14,110 bases of DNA from CAYHSY01 sp964359435 (GCA_964359435.1 CAYHSY010000023.1:1-14110), one strand, 5' to 3'. Shown: positions 1 through 5,190, counted from the first letter of the stretch. Program-made: numbers and translations. The notes: generated from the letters alone by a model not told the origin.

Positions 1-339
1 ACGCGGCCAAAACCACAGCCGTATGCCCCAGCCGTAATACCAATGATTTTTTACCCGTGCCGCTGACGCAATCTCACTTGTTACAAATTTTTTGCGAAAA
101 ATGCCATAGCCAAACTTGATAGCCACGCGCTCATTGTCAACGTTCGCGGTAAGCAAGCCGAAAGATGCCAGAATGAATAAGATCAGCGCCATGACAGCGG
201 TAACGGCAAAATTTGTACCTGAGTCGATTGAGGGAGGTTCAGCCCTAGCCGTAATTTGAAGCCCTGTGAAAAACACGAACACGGCCAGCGTAATGAACAA
301 CATCAGATAACCGATTTGAGTGTGTTTGTATGTAGTCAT
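1..339 (-). CDS. Partial membrane protein with PH-like C-terminal region (runs off window)
   Basis: The frame is open for 113 codons from the ATG at 339 to the window edge, so the C-terminus is missing. Translation shows two hydrophobic segments (about residues 9-26 and 45-64). A polar stretch with aromatic residues follows: GYGIFRKKF, then EIASA, then HWYYGWGIRLW. That pattern (a strand-rich stretch, then NxWYYGWGIR) resembles small bacterial two-helix membrane proteins ending in a PH-like domain; this is recall of a family look, not a search result. No Shine-Dalgarno is visible; the start lies 11 nt after the stop of a tiny upstream ORF, so translation may be coupled. It is the last cargo gene seen in the island. 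Function unknown. Confidence 0.6.
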   Translation of the reverse strand, partial: MTTYKHTQIGYLMLFITLAVFVFFTGLQITARAEPPSIDSGTNFAVTAVMALILFILASFGLLTANVDNERVAIKFGYGIFRKKFVTSEIASAARVKNHWYYGWGIRLWFWPR

Positions 340-350
340 ATTTTCTGATT

Positions 351-437
351 TCAAGTTTTTCTTTTAGAATCAGCCCAAAGCGACAATACGCCTAAGGCTA
401 AAAATACATTTGTAATAAAGGTTAAATCTGAATTCAT
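351..437 (-). CDS. 28-residue hydrophobic small ORF upstream of membrane protein
   Basis: A short frame begins at the ATG at 437 and ends at a TGA at 351. The peptide has a hydrophobic core (about residues 6-20: TFITN then VFLALGVLSLW) followed by a basic tail (KRK), which fits a single membrane helix. AAGGA lies 8 nt before the ATG, one of the clearest ribosome sites in the window. The stop is 11 nt before the next start, which lacks an SD, so it could be a true microprotein or a coupling leader. The upstream promoter-like repeat supports transcription. Nothing identifies a function. Confidence 0.45.
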   Translation of the reverse strand: MNSDLTFITNVFLALGVLSLWADSKRKT

Positions 438-445
438 TATGTTAT

Positions 446-484
446 CCTTATTTTACTCAAAAATCATAAGAAATCAAAGGAAAT
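446..484 (-). promoter_or_regulatory. Promoter-like repeat copy A
   Basis: On the minus strand: TTGATT (477-472), 16-nt spacer, TAAAAT (455-450), then AAGGATAAC leading to the ATG at 437. The same ~40-bp block, diverged, occurs at 1198-1242 and 2471-2511, each time upstream of a minus-strand gene block. Conserved parts are the CCTTTGATTT around the -35 and GTAAAATAAGG around the -10. An inverted repeat lies just upstream (488-513), as in copy B. Confidence 0.55.
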
Positions 485-487
485 CCT

Positions 488-513
488 AAACGGCGAGAAC
501 GCTTGAGCCGTTT
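488..513. repeat. Inverted repeat upstream of promoter copy A
   Basis: Arms AAACGGC (488-494) and GCCGTTT (507-513) form a 7-bp stem around 12 nt. The right half TTGAGCCGTT is identical to the right arm end of the longer palindrome at 1244-1275, which occupies the same position relative to promoter copy B. Confidence 0.5.
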
Positions 514-543
514 GAAATTTCATTCGTACTTTTCCACAACCCC

Positions 544-573
544 TTGCGTCCCAAGCGATCTGTATGTTATAGT
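544..573 (+). promoter_or_regulatory. Plus-strand promoter with extended -10
   Basis: TTGCGT (544-549), 18-nt spacer, TATAGT (568-573) with TG one base upstream of the -10. The predicted start is near 580, immediately before two stable hairpins and a T-run, and no ORF follows on this strand. Confidence 0.4.
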
Positions 574-579
574 GCAGAT

Positions 580-633
580 ATTAGGGCTTCGGCCTCCGAG
601 GACTCCGCAGAAATGCGGAGTCCGATTGTTTTT
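580..633 (+). ncRNA. Candidate short structured RNA ending in an intrinsic terminator
   Basis: Downstream of the promoter at 544-573 the sequence forms a small GGC-TTCG-GCC hairpin (UUCG tetraloop, about 587-596). A perfect 10-bp stem GGACTCCGCA/TGCGGAGTCC with a GAAA loop (600-623) follows, then GATTG and five Ts (629-633). This is a complete promoter-RNA-terminator unit of about 54 nt. It sits just beyond the 3' end of the toxin gene on the opposite strand, so the hairpin may instead, or also, serve as that gene's 3' end; on the minus strand there is no U-run after it. No RNA family recognised. Confidence 0.35.
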
Positions 634-1033
634 ATAGCGACTCTTTCCATATATTCTTTAATGCTCCAAACTTGACCCCATCCAGCACGTCTATCTTGCG
701 AATTAGCCGTTTATTACTGATTACGCGATGTTGAGTTAGCTTCACCCAGACCGTTTTCTTGTCCGCGTCTATTTTATGATGAAATTTGTCATCTTTTTGC
801 TTACTGGTAATCGGCAACACCAATAGCGTCTCTTTGTTATATACCTTCATTACAATAACCGGCCGTTCATAATTTTCGTTTTTACCATCTATTTCTGCCC
901 CGACATTTACACCAAATGAGCACCACCAAATCTCGCGCGGATGAGCGAAAGCAATACCCGGCATATCATTAATCATTTTCTTTCGCGCCAACCAACCGTC
1001 AAAATCTTTTTTATTGGAGTTAAGAGCCTCCAT
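632..1033 (-). CDS. PemK/MazF-family endoribonuclease toxin
   Basis: This 133-residue protein has the MazF/PemK layout after a ~30-residue N-terminal extension. It has REIWWCSFGVNVG (the first strand with the family's R-x-x-W start), then ERPVIVMKVYN, LVLPITS, and a C-terminal part with QHRVISNKRLIRKI. MazF-type toxins are sequence-specific mRNA interferases acting in the cytoplasm, normally held inactive by a co-encoded antitoxin; this is family knowledge, not shown here. The start ATG at 1033 overlaps by 14 nt the end of the small frame 1020-1124, typical of a coupled antitoxin-toxin pair. The GGAGG near the start lies inside the coding region, so coupling is the likelier initiation route. 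It belongs to the island's second cargo block. Confidence 0.8.
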   Translation of the reverse strand: MEALNSNKKDFDGWLARKKMINDMPGIAFAHPREIWWCSFGVNVGAEIDGKNENYERPVIVMKVYNKETLLVLPITSKQKDDKFHHKIDADKKTVWVKLTQHRVISNKRLIRKIDVLDGVKFGALKNIWKESL

Positions 1034-1124
1034 GTTTCAGTGTTTTAAGATTTTCGTTTATTTTTACTTCTAAATTTCGCCCCTCTTCAAAATGTTGTTT
1101 GAGTTCGCCGGTTAATTTCTTCAT
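1020..1124 (-). CDS. Small charged ORF, probable antitoxin partner of the PemK/MazF toxin
   Basis: 34 residues starting MKKLTGELKQHF, rich in Lys and Glu and probably helical, ending 14 nt inside the toxin gene. GAGG lies 5 nt before its ATG at 1124. Position, size and overlap are those of an antitoxin, but there is no recognisable DNA-binding domain. The same frame stays open upstream for about 23 more codons with a strongly acidic stretch (AEEEDDGALFEDK) and no ATG, GTG or TTG start. A separate ATG at 1195, 6 nt after the promoter -10, opens a different frame that stops after ten codons. The real antitoxin may therefore be longer and frame-disrupted, or the acidic stretch may be chance. Confidence 0.5.
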   Translation of the reverse strand: MKKLTGELKQHFEEGRNLEVKINENLKTLKHGGS

Positions 1125-1197
1125 CTTATCCTCAAATAGCGCACCATCGTCTTCCTCCTCGGCTACGTCGACATAACAGCCAAAGGTAAGCGCATAG

Positions 1198-1242
1198 CCT
1201 TATTTTACCCAAAAATCCTCTAAAAATCAAAGGAAAATGGGC
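1198..1242 (-). promoter_or_regulatory. Promoter-like repeat copy B
   Basis: Minus strand: TTGATT (1230-1225), 17-nt spacer, TAAAAT (1207-1202), then AAGGCT and an ATG at 1195. Flanks shared with the other copies are TTTTCC before the -35 and AAGG after the -10. It precedes the toxin block. It is the copy closest to sigma-70 consensus spacing. Confidence 0.6.
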
Positions 1243-1243
1243 C

Positions 1244-1275
1244 AACGGCTCAACGGGGATGCCCGTTGAGCCGTT
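1244..1275. repeat. Perfect 14-bp palindrome upstream of promoter copy B
   Basis: AACGGCTCAACGGG (1244-1257) and its exact complement CCCGTTGAGCCGTT (1262-1275) flank a GATG loop. It lies between the end of the STAS-like gene (stop at 1369) and promoter copy B. It could be a transcription terminator without a U-run, an operator, or part of the mobile cassette boundary. A shorter relative lies at 488-513. Confidence 0.7.
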
Positions 1276-1368
1276 CCGCCGTTTGGGAGGAAATCCCCCA
1301 CCTTCATCCCCTTTATTGCCACCAAACCGGACATATTCAACCCGTATTTTTGATTCGTTCATCAACCA

Positions 1369-1662
1369 CTAAGATCCGACCTTAAATACTTGTTTATTCG
1401 CCTCTTGAAGAATTTTAATTGTCGCGTGCACTGAAAGATTATCACTTGGCAATAGTATTAATTTATCCTTCAGTTGGTTAAGTAAGGGGCTTAAAAACTC
1501 ATCAGCCCACGAAGGCGACAGCGTTAACACCCCGGAAAAATCTATCTCCAGCTCCTCTCCCGCGGGAAGCTCGCGCAAGGTTGGCTGGAATGCCTTAAAG
1601 GCCTCGCTTCCCAATTCCCGAGATATCAATGTTTTTCCAAATTTTTCTAATTGTAATTTCAT
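1369..1662 (-). CDS. STAS-like (DUF4325) protein
   Basis: 97 residues. The core is ELEIDFSGVLTLSPSWADEF (about 37-56), the DUF4325/STAS-like signature: a hydrophobic strand ending in DF-x-G-V, then S-x-S-x-A-D-E at the helix start. In SpoIIAA-type proteins the corresponding serine is phosphorylated by a GHKL kinase. Whether either Ser here plays that role is inference. The gene starts 13 nt after the stop of the MerR/GHKL gene with no SD, so the two are probably one transcript with coupled translation. The pairing of a GHKL ATPase with a STAS-like protein suggests partner-switching regulation. Target unknown. Confidence 0.75.
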   Translation of the reverse strand: MKLQLEKFGKTLISRELGSEAFKAFQPTLRELPAGEELEIDFSGVLTLSPSWADEFLSPLLNQLKDKLILLPSDNLSVHATIKILQEANKQVFKVGS

Positions 1663-1675
1663 ATTTTTAAATTTA

Positions 1676-2395
1676 TTAAAATTCTATCTTTGCCAAACAT
1701 CCCCTCACAGTACGCTGACCACGCGTAACGCGAAATTCTTTGTGATCTCCCTGCATACGAACTTCCGCATCACCGCTGGTATAAAATAAATCTATAGGAT
1801 TAGCTAAAACGACTTCGCGGACAAGTTTTAATCCATTTCCCCGTTTTTCCGGCGCTCTACCCGAAATAAACTCGGTAAAGGCAACTTCCACGGCAGCTAC
1901 ATGACTTTTCAACTGTGGTCGAACGTGTCGCAATGTTTCTAAAATACCCAAGCCACGGTCTGCTAGTACAATTTTCCCTTCGTCTAAGTTATACCCAAAA
2001 AATATTCCCGGTGTATCCACCCATCTTCCTAAATTGTGAGCAAAGGAATTATCGCCAATTTCTCCGGTAATTAAGGTAATTAAAGAATACATTTTTTCAA
2101 AACCCGGCTTTTGAAGAAGTAAATTTTCCATCTTTGTCAGCTTAGCATTAAAAACAGAGCTAGTAGGGCAATAAAAAGTCCCGGGGAACTCTGTTCCATT
2201 TTCAATCCACTCGCTCGCAAGGCGCATCAAATCACTCGAAAAAATTTCGAGGTCTCTTTCACGGTAATAGCGATGCGTACCGCCTTCTTTTTTGATCGCA
2301 ATTAACCTGCCGCTCTCATCCCAACGACGCAGGGTATTTAAAGAAACGCCAAGATATTCCGCGGCTTGGCTGATTGTTAATAGTTTTTCTTCCAT
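1676..2395 (-). CDS. MerR-type HTH fused to GHKL (histidine-kinase-like) ATPase
   Basis: 239 residues from the ATG at 2395. Residues 4-50 form a MerR/excisionase-type winged HTH: LTISQAAEYLGVSLNTLRRW, then a wing ending in GGTHRYY. Residues ~95-239 form a GHKL ATP-binding domain: N-box E112..N116 (GEIGDN), G1 box D146-R-G-L-G150, and G2-like KRGNGLKLV (186-191). There is no phospho-acceptor His domain, so it resembles SpoIIAB/RsbW-type stand-alone kinases joined to a DNA-binding head. The start was chosen because an extended -10 (TGCTATACT) ends 7 nt before this ATG. An upstream in-frame start at 2452 exists but would lie across that promoter. It is followed at 13 nt by a STAS-like gene, its likely partner. 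Confidence 0.8.
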   Translation of the reverse strand: MEEKLLTISQAAEYLGVSLNTLRRWDESGRLIAIKKEGGTHRYYRERDLEIFSSDLMRLASEWIENGTEFPGTFYCPTSSVFNAKLTKMENLLLQKPGFEKMYSLITLITGEIGDNSFAHNLGRWVDTPGIFFGYNLDEGKIVLADRGLGILETLRHVRPQLKSHVAAVEVAFTEFISGRAPEKRGNGLKLVREVVLANPIDLFYTSGDAEVRMQGDHKEFRVTRGQRTVRGCLAKIEF

Positions 2396-2402
2396 GTTTG
2401 AG

Positions 2403-2431
2403 AGTATAGCATACTTATCAAATCTATACAA
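2403..2431 (-). promoter_or_regulatory. Promoter of the MerR/GHKL gene, predicting a leaderless mRNA
   Basis: TTGTAT (2431-2426), 17-nt spacer, TATACT (2408-2403) with TG one base upstream. The ATG follows after 7 nt, so transcription should begin at or next to the start codon. Confidence 0.6.
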
Positions 2432-2470
2432 TATATCATCAAAACTACCCAAAAATATCTCAATTTATAC

Positions 2471-2511
2471 ATTTTAAGGCAAAACTCACAAGAAATCAGA
2501 GGAAAATGGGC
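2471..2511 (-). promoter_or_regulatory. Promoter-like repeat copy C at the recombinase breakpoint
   Basis: Minus strand: CTGATT (2499-2494), 17-nt spacer, TAAAAT (2476-2471), preceded by GCCCATTTTCC as in copy B. It lies where recognisable recombinase coding sequence begins on the other strand, and about 60 bp upstream of a second, better promoter for the MerR/GHKL gene. Confidence 0.5.
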
Positions 2512-2539
2512 AGCTGAGCAAGGCCTCACCAAAAAACCA

Positions 2540-3496
2540 GTGCGCCGTAAGAGAACCAGGGATGAGCTTCTCAACAATGTGTCCGCTGAAGAAATACCGA
2601 AAGTCGCACGACTTGTTGACCATAAAACAGTTGAATACATGCTTCGCAACCCTTTTTATATTGGCAAGGTCAAAGTAGAAAACGGATACGATACCAGCAG
2701 CGCACACCAAGCCCTAATCGATACATCGCTATTCTACAAAGTTCAAGAAATCCTTAAGAAGCGAAGAGTGTCGGTGTATTACGTCGATAAGCCATTTCAT
2801 ACCTATCGTGGGCTACCACGTTGTGAGTGCGGCCGCACCTACTCCCCATACGAGCAGAAAGGCATTATCTACTACCGAAGTCGATGCAAAAACGGATGTT
2901 CTAACAAAGATCCAAACCTGAACGAGGCCGACATAACCAAGGCGATACAGGAGTTACTCGACAAAATGTATTTTACCGATGAGGAACTTGCTGAAATTGA
3001 ACATCGAGCAAAAAAGGAGTTAGCGCATCTTTCCGAACAAAGAGACAAAACCCTAAATGATCTTCAAACTAAACAGCGAGCGATAACGGCAGACATCGAT
3101 TATATCGCCCAAAATAAAATAACCATGTTACGAACAGGATCGATGGATATGAACACGATAAGTGCCGAAATGAAGCGCCTAGAAGCGAAATTGGCGGGCG
3201 TAAACAAGGAAATCCAAGCTTACTCAGAAAGTGCCGCCAGTATGCTTAAATACGTCATCACTTTCTCCGCTTTAGTGAAAAATGCTGGCCTATACTTCAA
3301 GTACGCCCTCGACAGCGAGAAGCGTGAAATTGCCACGATAATTTTTACCGAACTCGTATTCAGCAACCGAGTACTGATTAAGTACGATGCTTACGAGGGA
3401 TTTGACGCTTTGCTGAAGCGTTCTTGGATAACTGGCTCCCCGGCCAGGGATCGAACCTGGGACCTTCTCGTTAACAGCGAGCCGCTCTACCGCTGA
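2540..3496 (+). CDS. Large serine recombinase, C-terminal remnant (catalytic domain missing)
   Basis: 318 residues from a GTG. It has the tail of the Recombinase domain (VEYMLRNPFYIGKVKVENGY, 31-50) and a zinc ribbon with C95-x-C97 and C116-x3-C120. A long charged coiled coil (~145-235) and a C-terminal segment typical of large serine integrases follow. Full proteins are about 500-550 residues; the N-terminal resolvase domain with the catalytic Ser is absent. Recombinase-like sequence continues in frame upstream of the GTG (WAAEQGLTKKPV) to about 2490, where promoter repeat C begins, so the gene looks cut there. The last ~21 codons are antisense to tRNA-Asn, so the natural end was probably nearer 3430. 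Probably an inactive relic of the element that built the island at this tRNA. Confidence 0.75.
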   Translation: MRRKRTRDELLNNVSAEEIPKVARLVDHKTVEYMLRNPFYIGKVKVENGYDTSSAHQALIDTSLFYKVQEILKKRRVSVYYVDKPFHTYRGLPRCECGRTYSPYEQKGIIYYRSRCKNGCSNKDPNLNEADITKAIQELLDKMYFTDEELAEIEHRAKKELAHLSEQRDKTLNDLQTKQRAITADIDYIAQNKITMLRTGSMDMNTISAEMKRLEAKLAGVNKEIQAYSESAASMLKYVITFSALVKNAGLYFKYALDSEKREIATIIFTELVFSNRVLIKYDAYEGFDALLKRSWITGSPARDRTWDLLVNSEPLYR

Positions 3497-3507
3497 GCTA
3501 CCGGGGA
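3433..3507 (-). tRNA. tRNA-Asn (anticodon GTT), CCA encoded
   Basis: Reading the minus strand: acceptor TCCCCGG/CCGGGGA, D arm GCTC-AGCGGTA-GAGC, anticodon loop CTGTTAA with GTT, T arm CCAGG-TTCGATC-CCTGG, discriminator G, then encoded CCA (3435-3433). One anticodon-stem end pair (G-A) is unpaired; all other stems are regular. The 3' end faces the recombinase relic and the accessory island, the usual geometry for integration at a tRNA 3' end. Confidence 0.95.
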
Positions 3508-3516
3508 ATATTGTGA

Positions 3517-3756
3517 CTATTCTAACAGCCTTTTAATAAATTTTCTACCCGCCGCAGTTTTTAAATACTTTTCCCTTTGTCGGGCATCCTTTAAATTAAC
3601 GTGTTCTTCTTTGTGCAATAGAATCCATGGTTTATATCTTGATGTAAAAATGCTTTTACCCGCATTATGTTCTTCAATTCTATTTTCTAAATCTAACGTA
3701 CTACCAACGTAAGTCTTTTCGAAATTTACACTTTCTAATATATATGTATAGGCCAT
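3517..3756 (-). CDS. Stand-alone GIY-YIG domain protein (UPF0213-like)
   Basis: 79 residues, all one GIY-YIG domain: YTYILES (the GIY strand), TYVGST (the YIG strand), LENRIEEHN (catalytic-type Arg and His region), then the conserved tail KDARQREKYLKTAAGRKFIK. Such single-domain proteins have the fold of GIY-YIG endonucleases, but their cellular role is generally unknown. The start lies 11 nt after a truncated copy of the tRNA-Asn 5' half, and the stop is 9 nt before the intact tRNA-Asn, all on one strand. The ORF thus sits between tRNA pieces, in place of a tRNA 3' half, suggesting arrival with a tRNA-targeting event. It could use the old tRNA promoter. No SD is seen. Confidence 0.85.
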   Translation of the reverse strand: MAYTYILESVNFEKTYVGSTLDLENRIEEHNAGKSIFTSRYKPWILLHKEEHVNLKDARQREKYLKTAAGRKFIKRLLE

Positions 3757-3775
3757 TTTAATTAAAACCGCTCTA

Positions 3776-3813
3776 CCCGCCTCGACTCGCGTAGCTCGTC
3801 GACGCGAGGCGGG
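3776..3813. repeat. Hairpin element E1 inside the tRNA fragment
   Basis: Outer arms CCCGCCTCG (3776-3784) and CGAGGCGGG (3805-3813) are perfectly complementary, with a further inner CGCG pairing. It shares its ends (GCCTCGACT and AGGCGGGC) with E2, but the core between them is different. Confidence 0.75.
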
Positions 3814-3826
3814 CCGCTGAGCTACC

Positions 3827-3856
3827 AGCCTCGACTAGCCGCAAGGCTAGGCGGGC
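3827..3856. repeat. Hairpin element E2 inside the tRNA fragment
   Basis: Stem CTAGCC/GGCTAG (3835-3840 and 3845-3850) with a GCAA loop, flanked by the same GCCTCG and GCGGGC ends as E1. It is inserted between CTAC and CGGGG of the tRNA 5' end. Confidence 0.7.
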
Positions 3857-3894
3857 CGGGGAATATTATTTAGTTTTCAACAATTTCTTTTCCC

Positions 3895-3955
3895 GGGCCG
3901 CTGAACTACCCGCTTCCGTCCCGCAAAACGGGACTCCAGCGAGGCAAGCCGGGGA
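3895..3955 (-). pseudogene. Second tRNA-Asn 5' fragment with hairpin element E3
   Basis: It contains GGGCCGCTGAACTACC, a 39-nt insert (3911-3949), then CGGGGAATATT. It is again the 5' end of the tRNA plus its flank, cut at the same CTAC^CGGGG site as E2. The insert E3 has stem GTCCCG/CGGGAC (3918-3923, 3929-3934) with a CAAAA loop and outer GCTT/AAGC ends. The leading GGGC matches the tail of E1, suggesting this copy was duplicated after an insertion had occurred. One substitution (GAACTACC for GAGCTACC) shows divergence. Confidence 0.65.
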
Positions 3956-4006
3956 ATATTCAATTGTATTTACTATTATAACTCCAATCCGGATTAAAGG
4001 CAACAA

Positions 4007-4015
4007 TGATATAAT
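4007..4015 (+). promoter_or_regulatory. Extended -10 promoter TGATATAAT, leaderless
   Basis: TG-A-TATAAT ends 7 nt before the ATG at 4023; there is no convincing -35 and no SD. Near-identical TGATACAAT boxes precede the genes at 5206 and 6134. Confidence 0.6.
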
Positions 4016-4022
4016 TAAACCC

Positions 4023-5159
4023 ATGAAAGAAAAATCTTTTGGCGAGCGTGGGGTTGGACTGGTTGTAATAATCGGCGTGGTGGCGATTTTTGCGTTTGGA
4101 AGCGTGGCATATCTTGCTGTGCGCAAAGCGCCTGCGCGGCCGGGGCCGGGTGGGAACATCGCCAAAACTTCCGCAGTGCCGGACGCCGGGCAACGCACAG
4201 GAAACATTTTACCGGGCCAACAACCGGCCTCGGGCGCGAATCTCCGCGCCGAGCTGGAGATGGCGCTCAAATCCGGCGGTATCAATCCGACGCGCCTCGC
4301 TTCCATCCAACTGGAGATAGACGCGCTCTCCGCCGAAGGCGCCGATGTCGCCGACCTGCGCGCGCTTCTCAATAAACTTTCCGTGGGCGGCAGTGAAAAA
4401 CCAAATCCGCCGGCGCCAATGCCCATTCCGGCGCCGGAAACAGTCCGCGTCGAAACCAAGCCCTTCTGGGAATACAACCCCTCCAAGCCGGAATTGGGCT
4501 GGTATTGGGTGCGCGAGGGCGCGCCGCCTGCCTGCCCCGAATCGCTCGTTTTGGCATCGCCCGTGGACATAAATTTGGCAACCGCCATTTTATACCCCGG
4601 CCAAGTGCGCGGCGACGGGCCAAAAGATTTCAAACCGCACGGAGGATTTATGCTCAAGCCGGGCAGCAAAATCGAGCTAAGAGCGCCGATGGACGGCTAT
4701 CTCACATCCGCCGCGAGATTCACCGACGAATTCGGCTATCATGTCAGTCTCACCTTCCAGAATCCGTGCGGCATCCAATTTGGCGGCGGACATTGGGGCG
4801 CCCTGCCGCCGGACATTCAGGCAGTGGTGGACAAAGTGCCGCTGAAAGGTTTTGGCGAATCCCCCACCGAACCGATTATTCCGCCTTATTTCGTAAAGAA
4901 AGGGCAAGTCATTGTGACGGGACTGCAAGAAAAAGCTCATCCGGAACGGCCCGGCTTTGACTGGGGCGTGGCGGATTACCGGCGCCGAAACTCCGCTTCG
5001 GAAGACCAGCGATTCCGCGAACTCTATGGATACGCGCCGTGGAACACTTACTACGGCGTCTGCTGGCTCGACCTGCTCCCTCCGGACCAACAAGCGGTCT
5101 TGAAGGCCCTCCCCGGCGGCGACGGCAAGCAAGGCAAAAACAGCGAGTATTGCAAATAA
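4023..5159 (+). CDS. Membrane-anchored extracytoplasmic protein with degenerate M23-like domain
   Basis: 378 residues. One N-terminal transmembrane helix (about 11-33) precedes a Pro/Gly-rich linker, a short helical region (73-120, LRAELEMAL to LRALLNKL), and a second Pro-rich linker (126-140). The C-terminal domain (about 145-350) has PHGGFMLKPGSKIELRAPMD (205-224), FGYHVSLTF (237-245), FGGGHWG (253-259) and GFDWGVAD (311-318). The order (HGG, APxDG, a beta-rich middle, late xDWGV) recalls the LytM/M23 peptidase fold. The HxxxD and HxH zinc ligands are not clearly present, so it is probably a non-catalytic relative. Six cysteines are present (171, 249, 347, 377 among them), fitting an exported protein. 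First of a run of plus-strand surface genes. Confidence 0.6.
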   Translation: MKEKSFGERGVGLVVIIGVVAIFAFGSVAYLAVRKAPARPGPGGNIAKTSAVPDAGQRTGNILPGQQPASGANLRAELEMALKSGGINPTRLASIQLEIDALSAEGADVADLRALLNKLSVGGSEKPNPPAPMPIPAPETVRVETKPFWEYNPSKPELGWYWVREGAPPACPESLVLASPVDINLATAILYPGQVRGDGPKDFKPHGGFMLKPGSKIELRAPMDGYLTSAARFTDEFGYHVSLTFQNPCGIQFGGGHWGALPPDIQAVVDKVPLKGFGESPTEPIIPPYFVKKGQVIVTGLQEKAHPERPGFDWGVADYRRRNSASEDQRFRELYGYAPWNTYYGVCWLDLLPPDQQAVLKALPGGDGKQGKNSEYCK

Positions 5160-5190
5160 TGCCGGCTCCATAACCCGCATCCGCATTTTT

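Larger units (their letters stand above)
3768..3862 (-). pseudogene. tRNA-Asn 5' fragment interrupted by two hairpin elements
   Basis: On the minus strand this is the tRNA-Asn 5' end split in three: TCCCCGG, then TAGCTCAGCG, then GTAGAGCGG, continuing straight into the GIY-YIG leader. Each split falls at a CTAC^CG site on the plus strand and holds a palindromic insert (3827-3856 and 3776-3813). The 5' flank AATATT is the same as at the intact tRNA. The anticodon and T arms are missing, so it cannot be functional. Confidence 0.75.

Noticed and set aside
1132..1365. 77-codon minus-strand frame covering palindrome and promoter copy B
   Set aside because: It reads through a perfect palindrome and a promoter and overlaps the probable antitoxin in another frame; the translation looks like non-coding sequence.
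3866..4669. Long minus-strand frame opposite the 4023-5159 gene
   Set aside because: GC-rich shadow frame running through the tRNA fragments; the plus-strand gene has a membrane helix, a promoter and ordered motifs.
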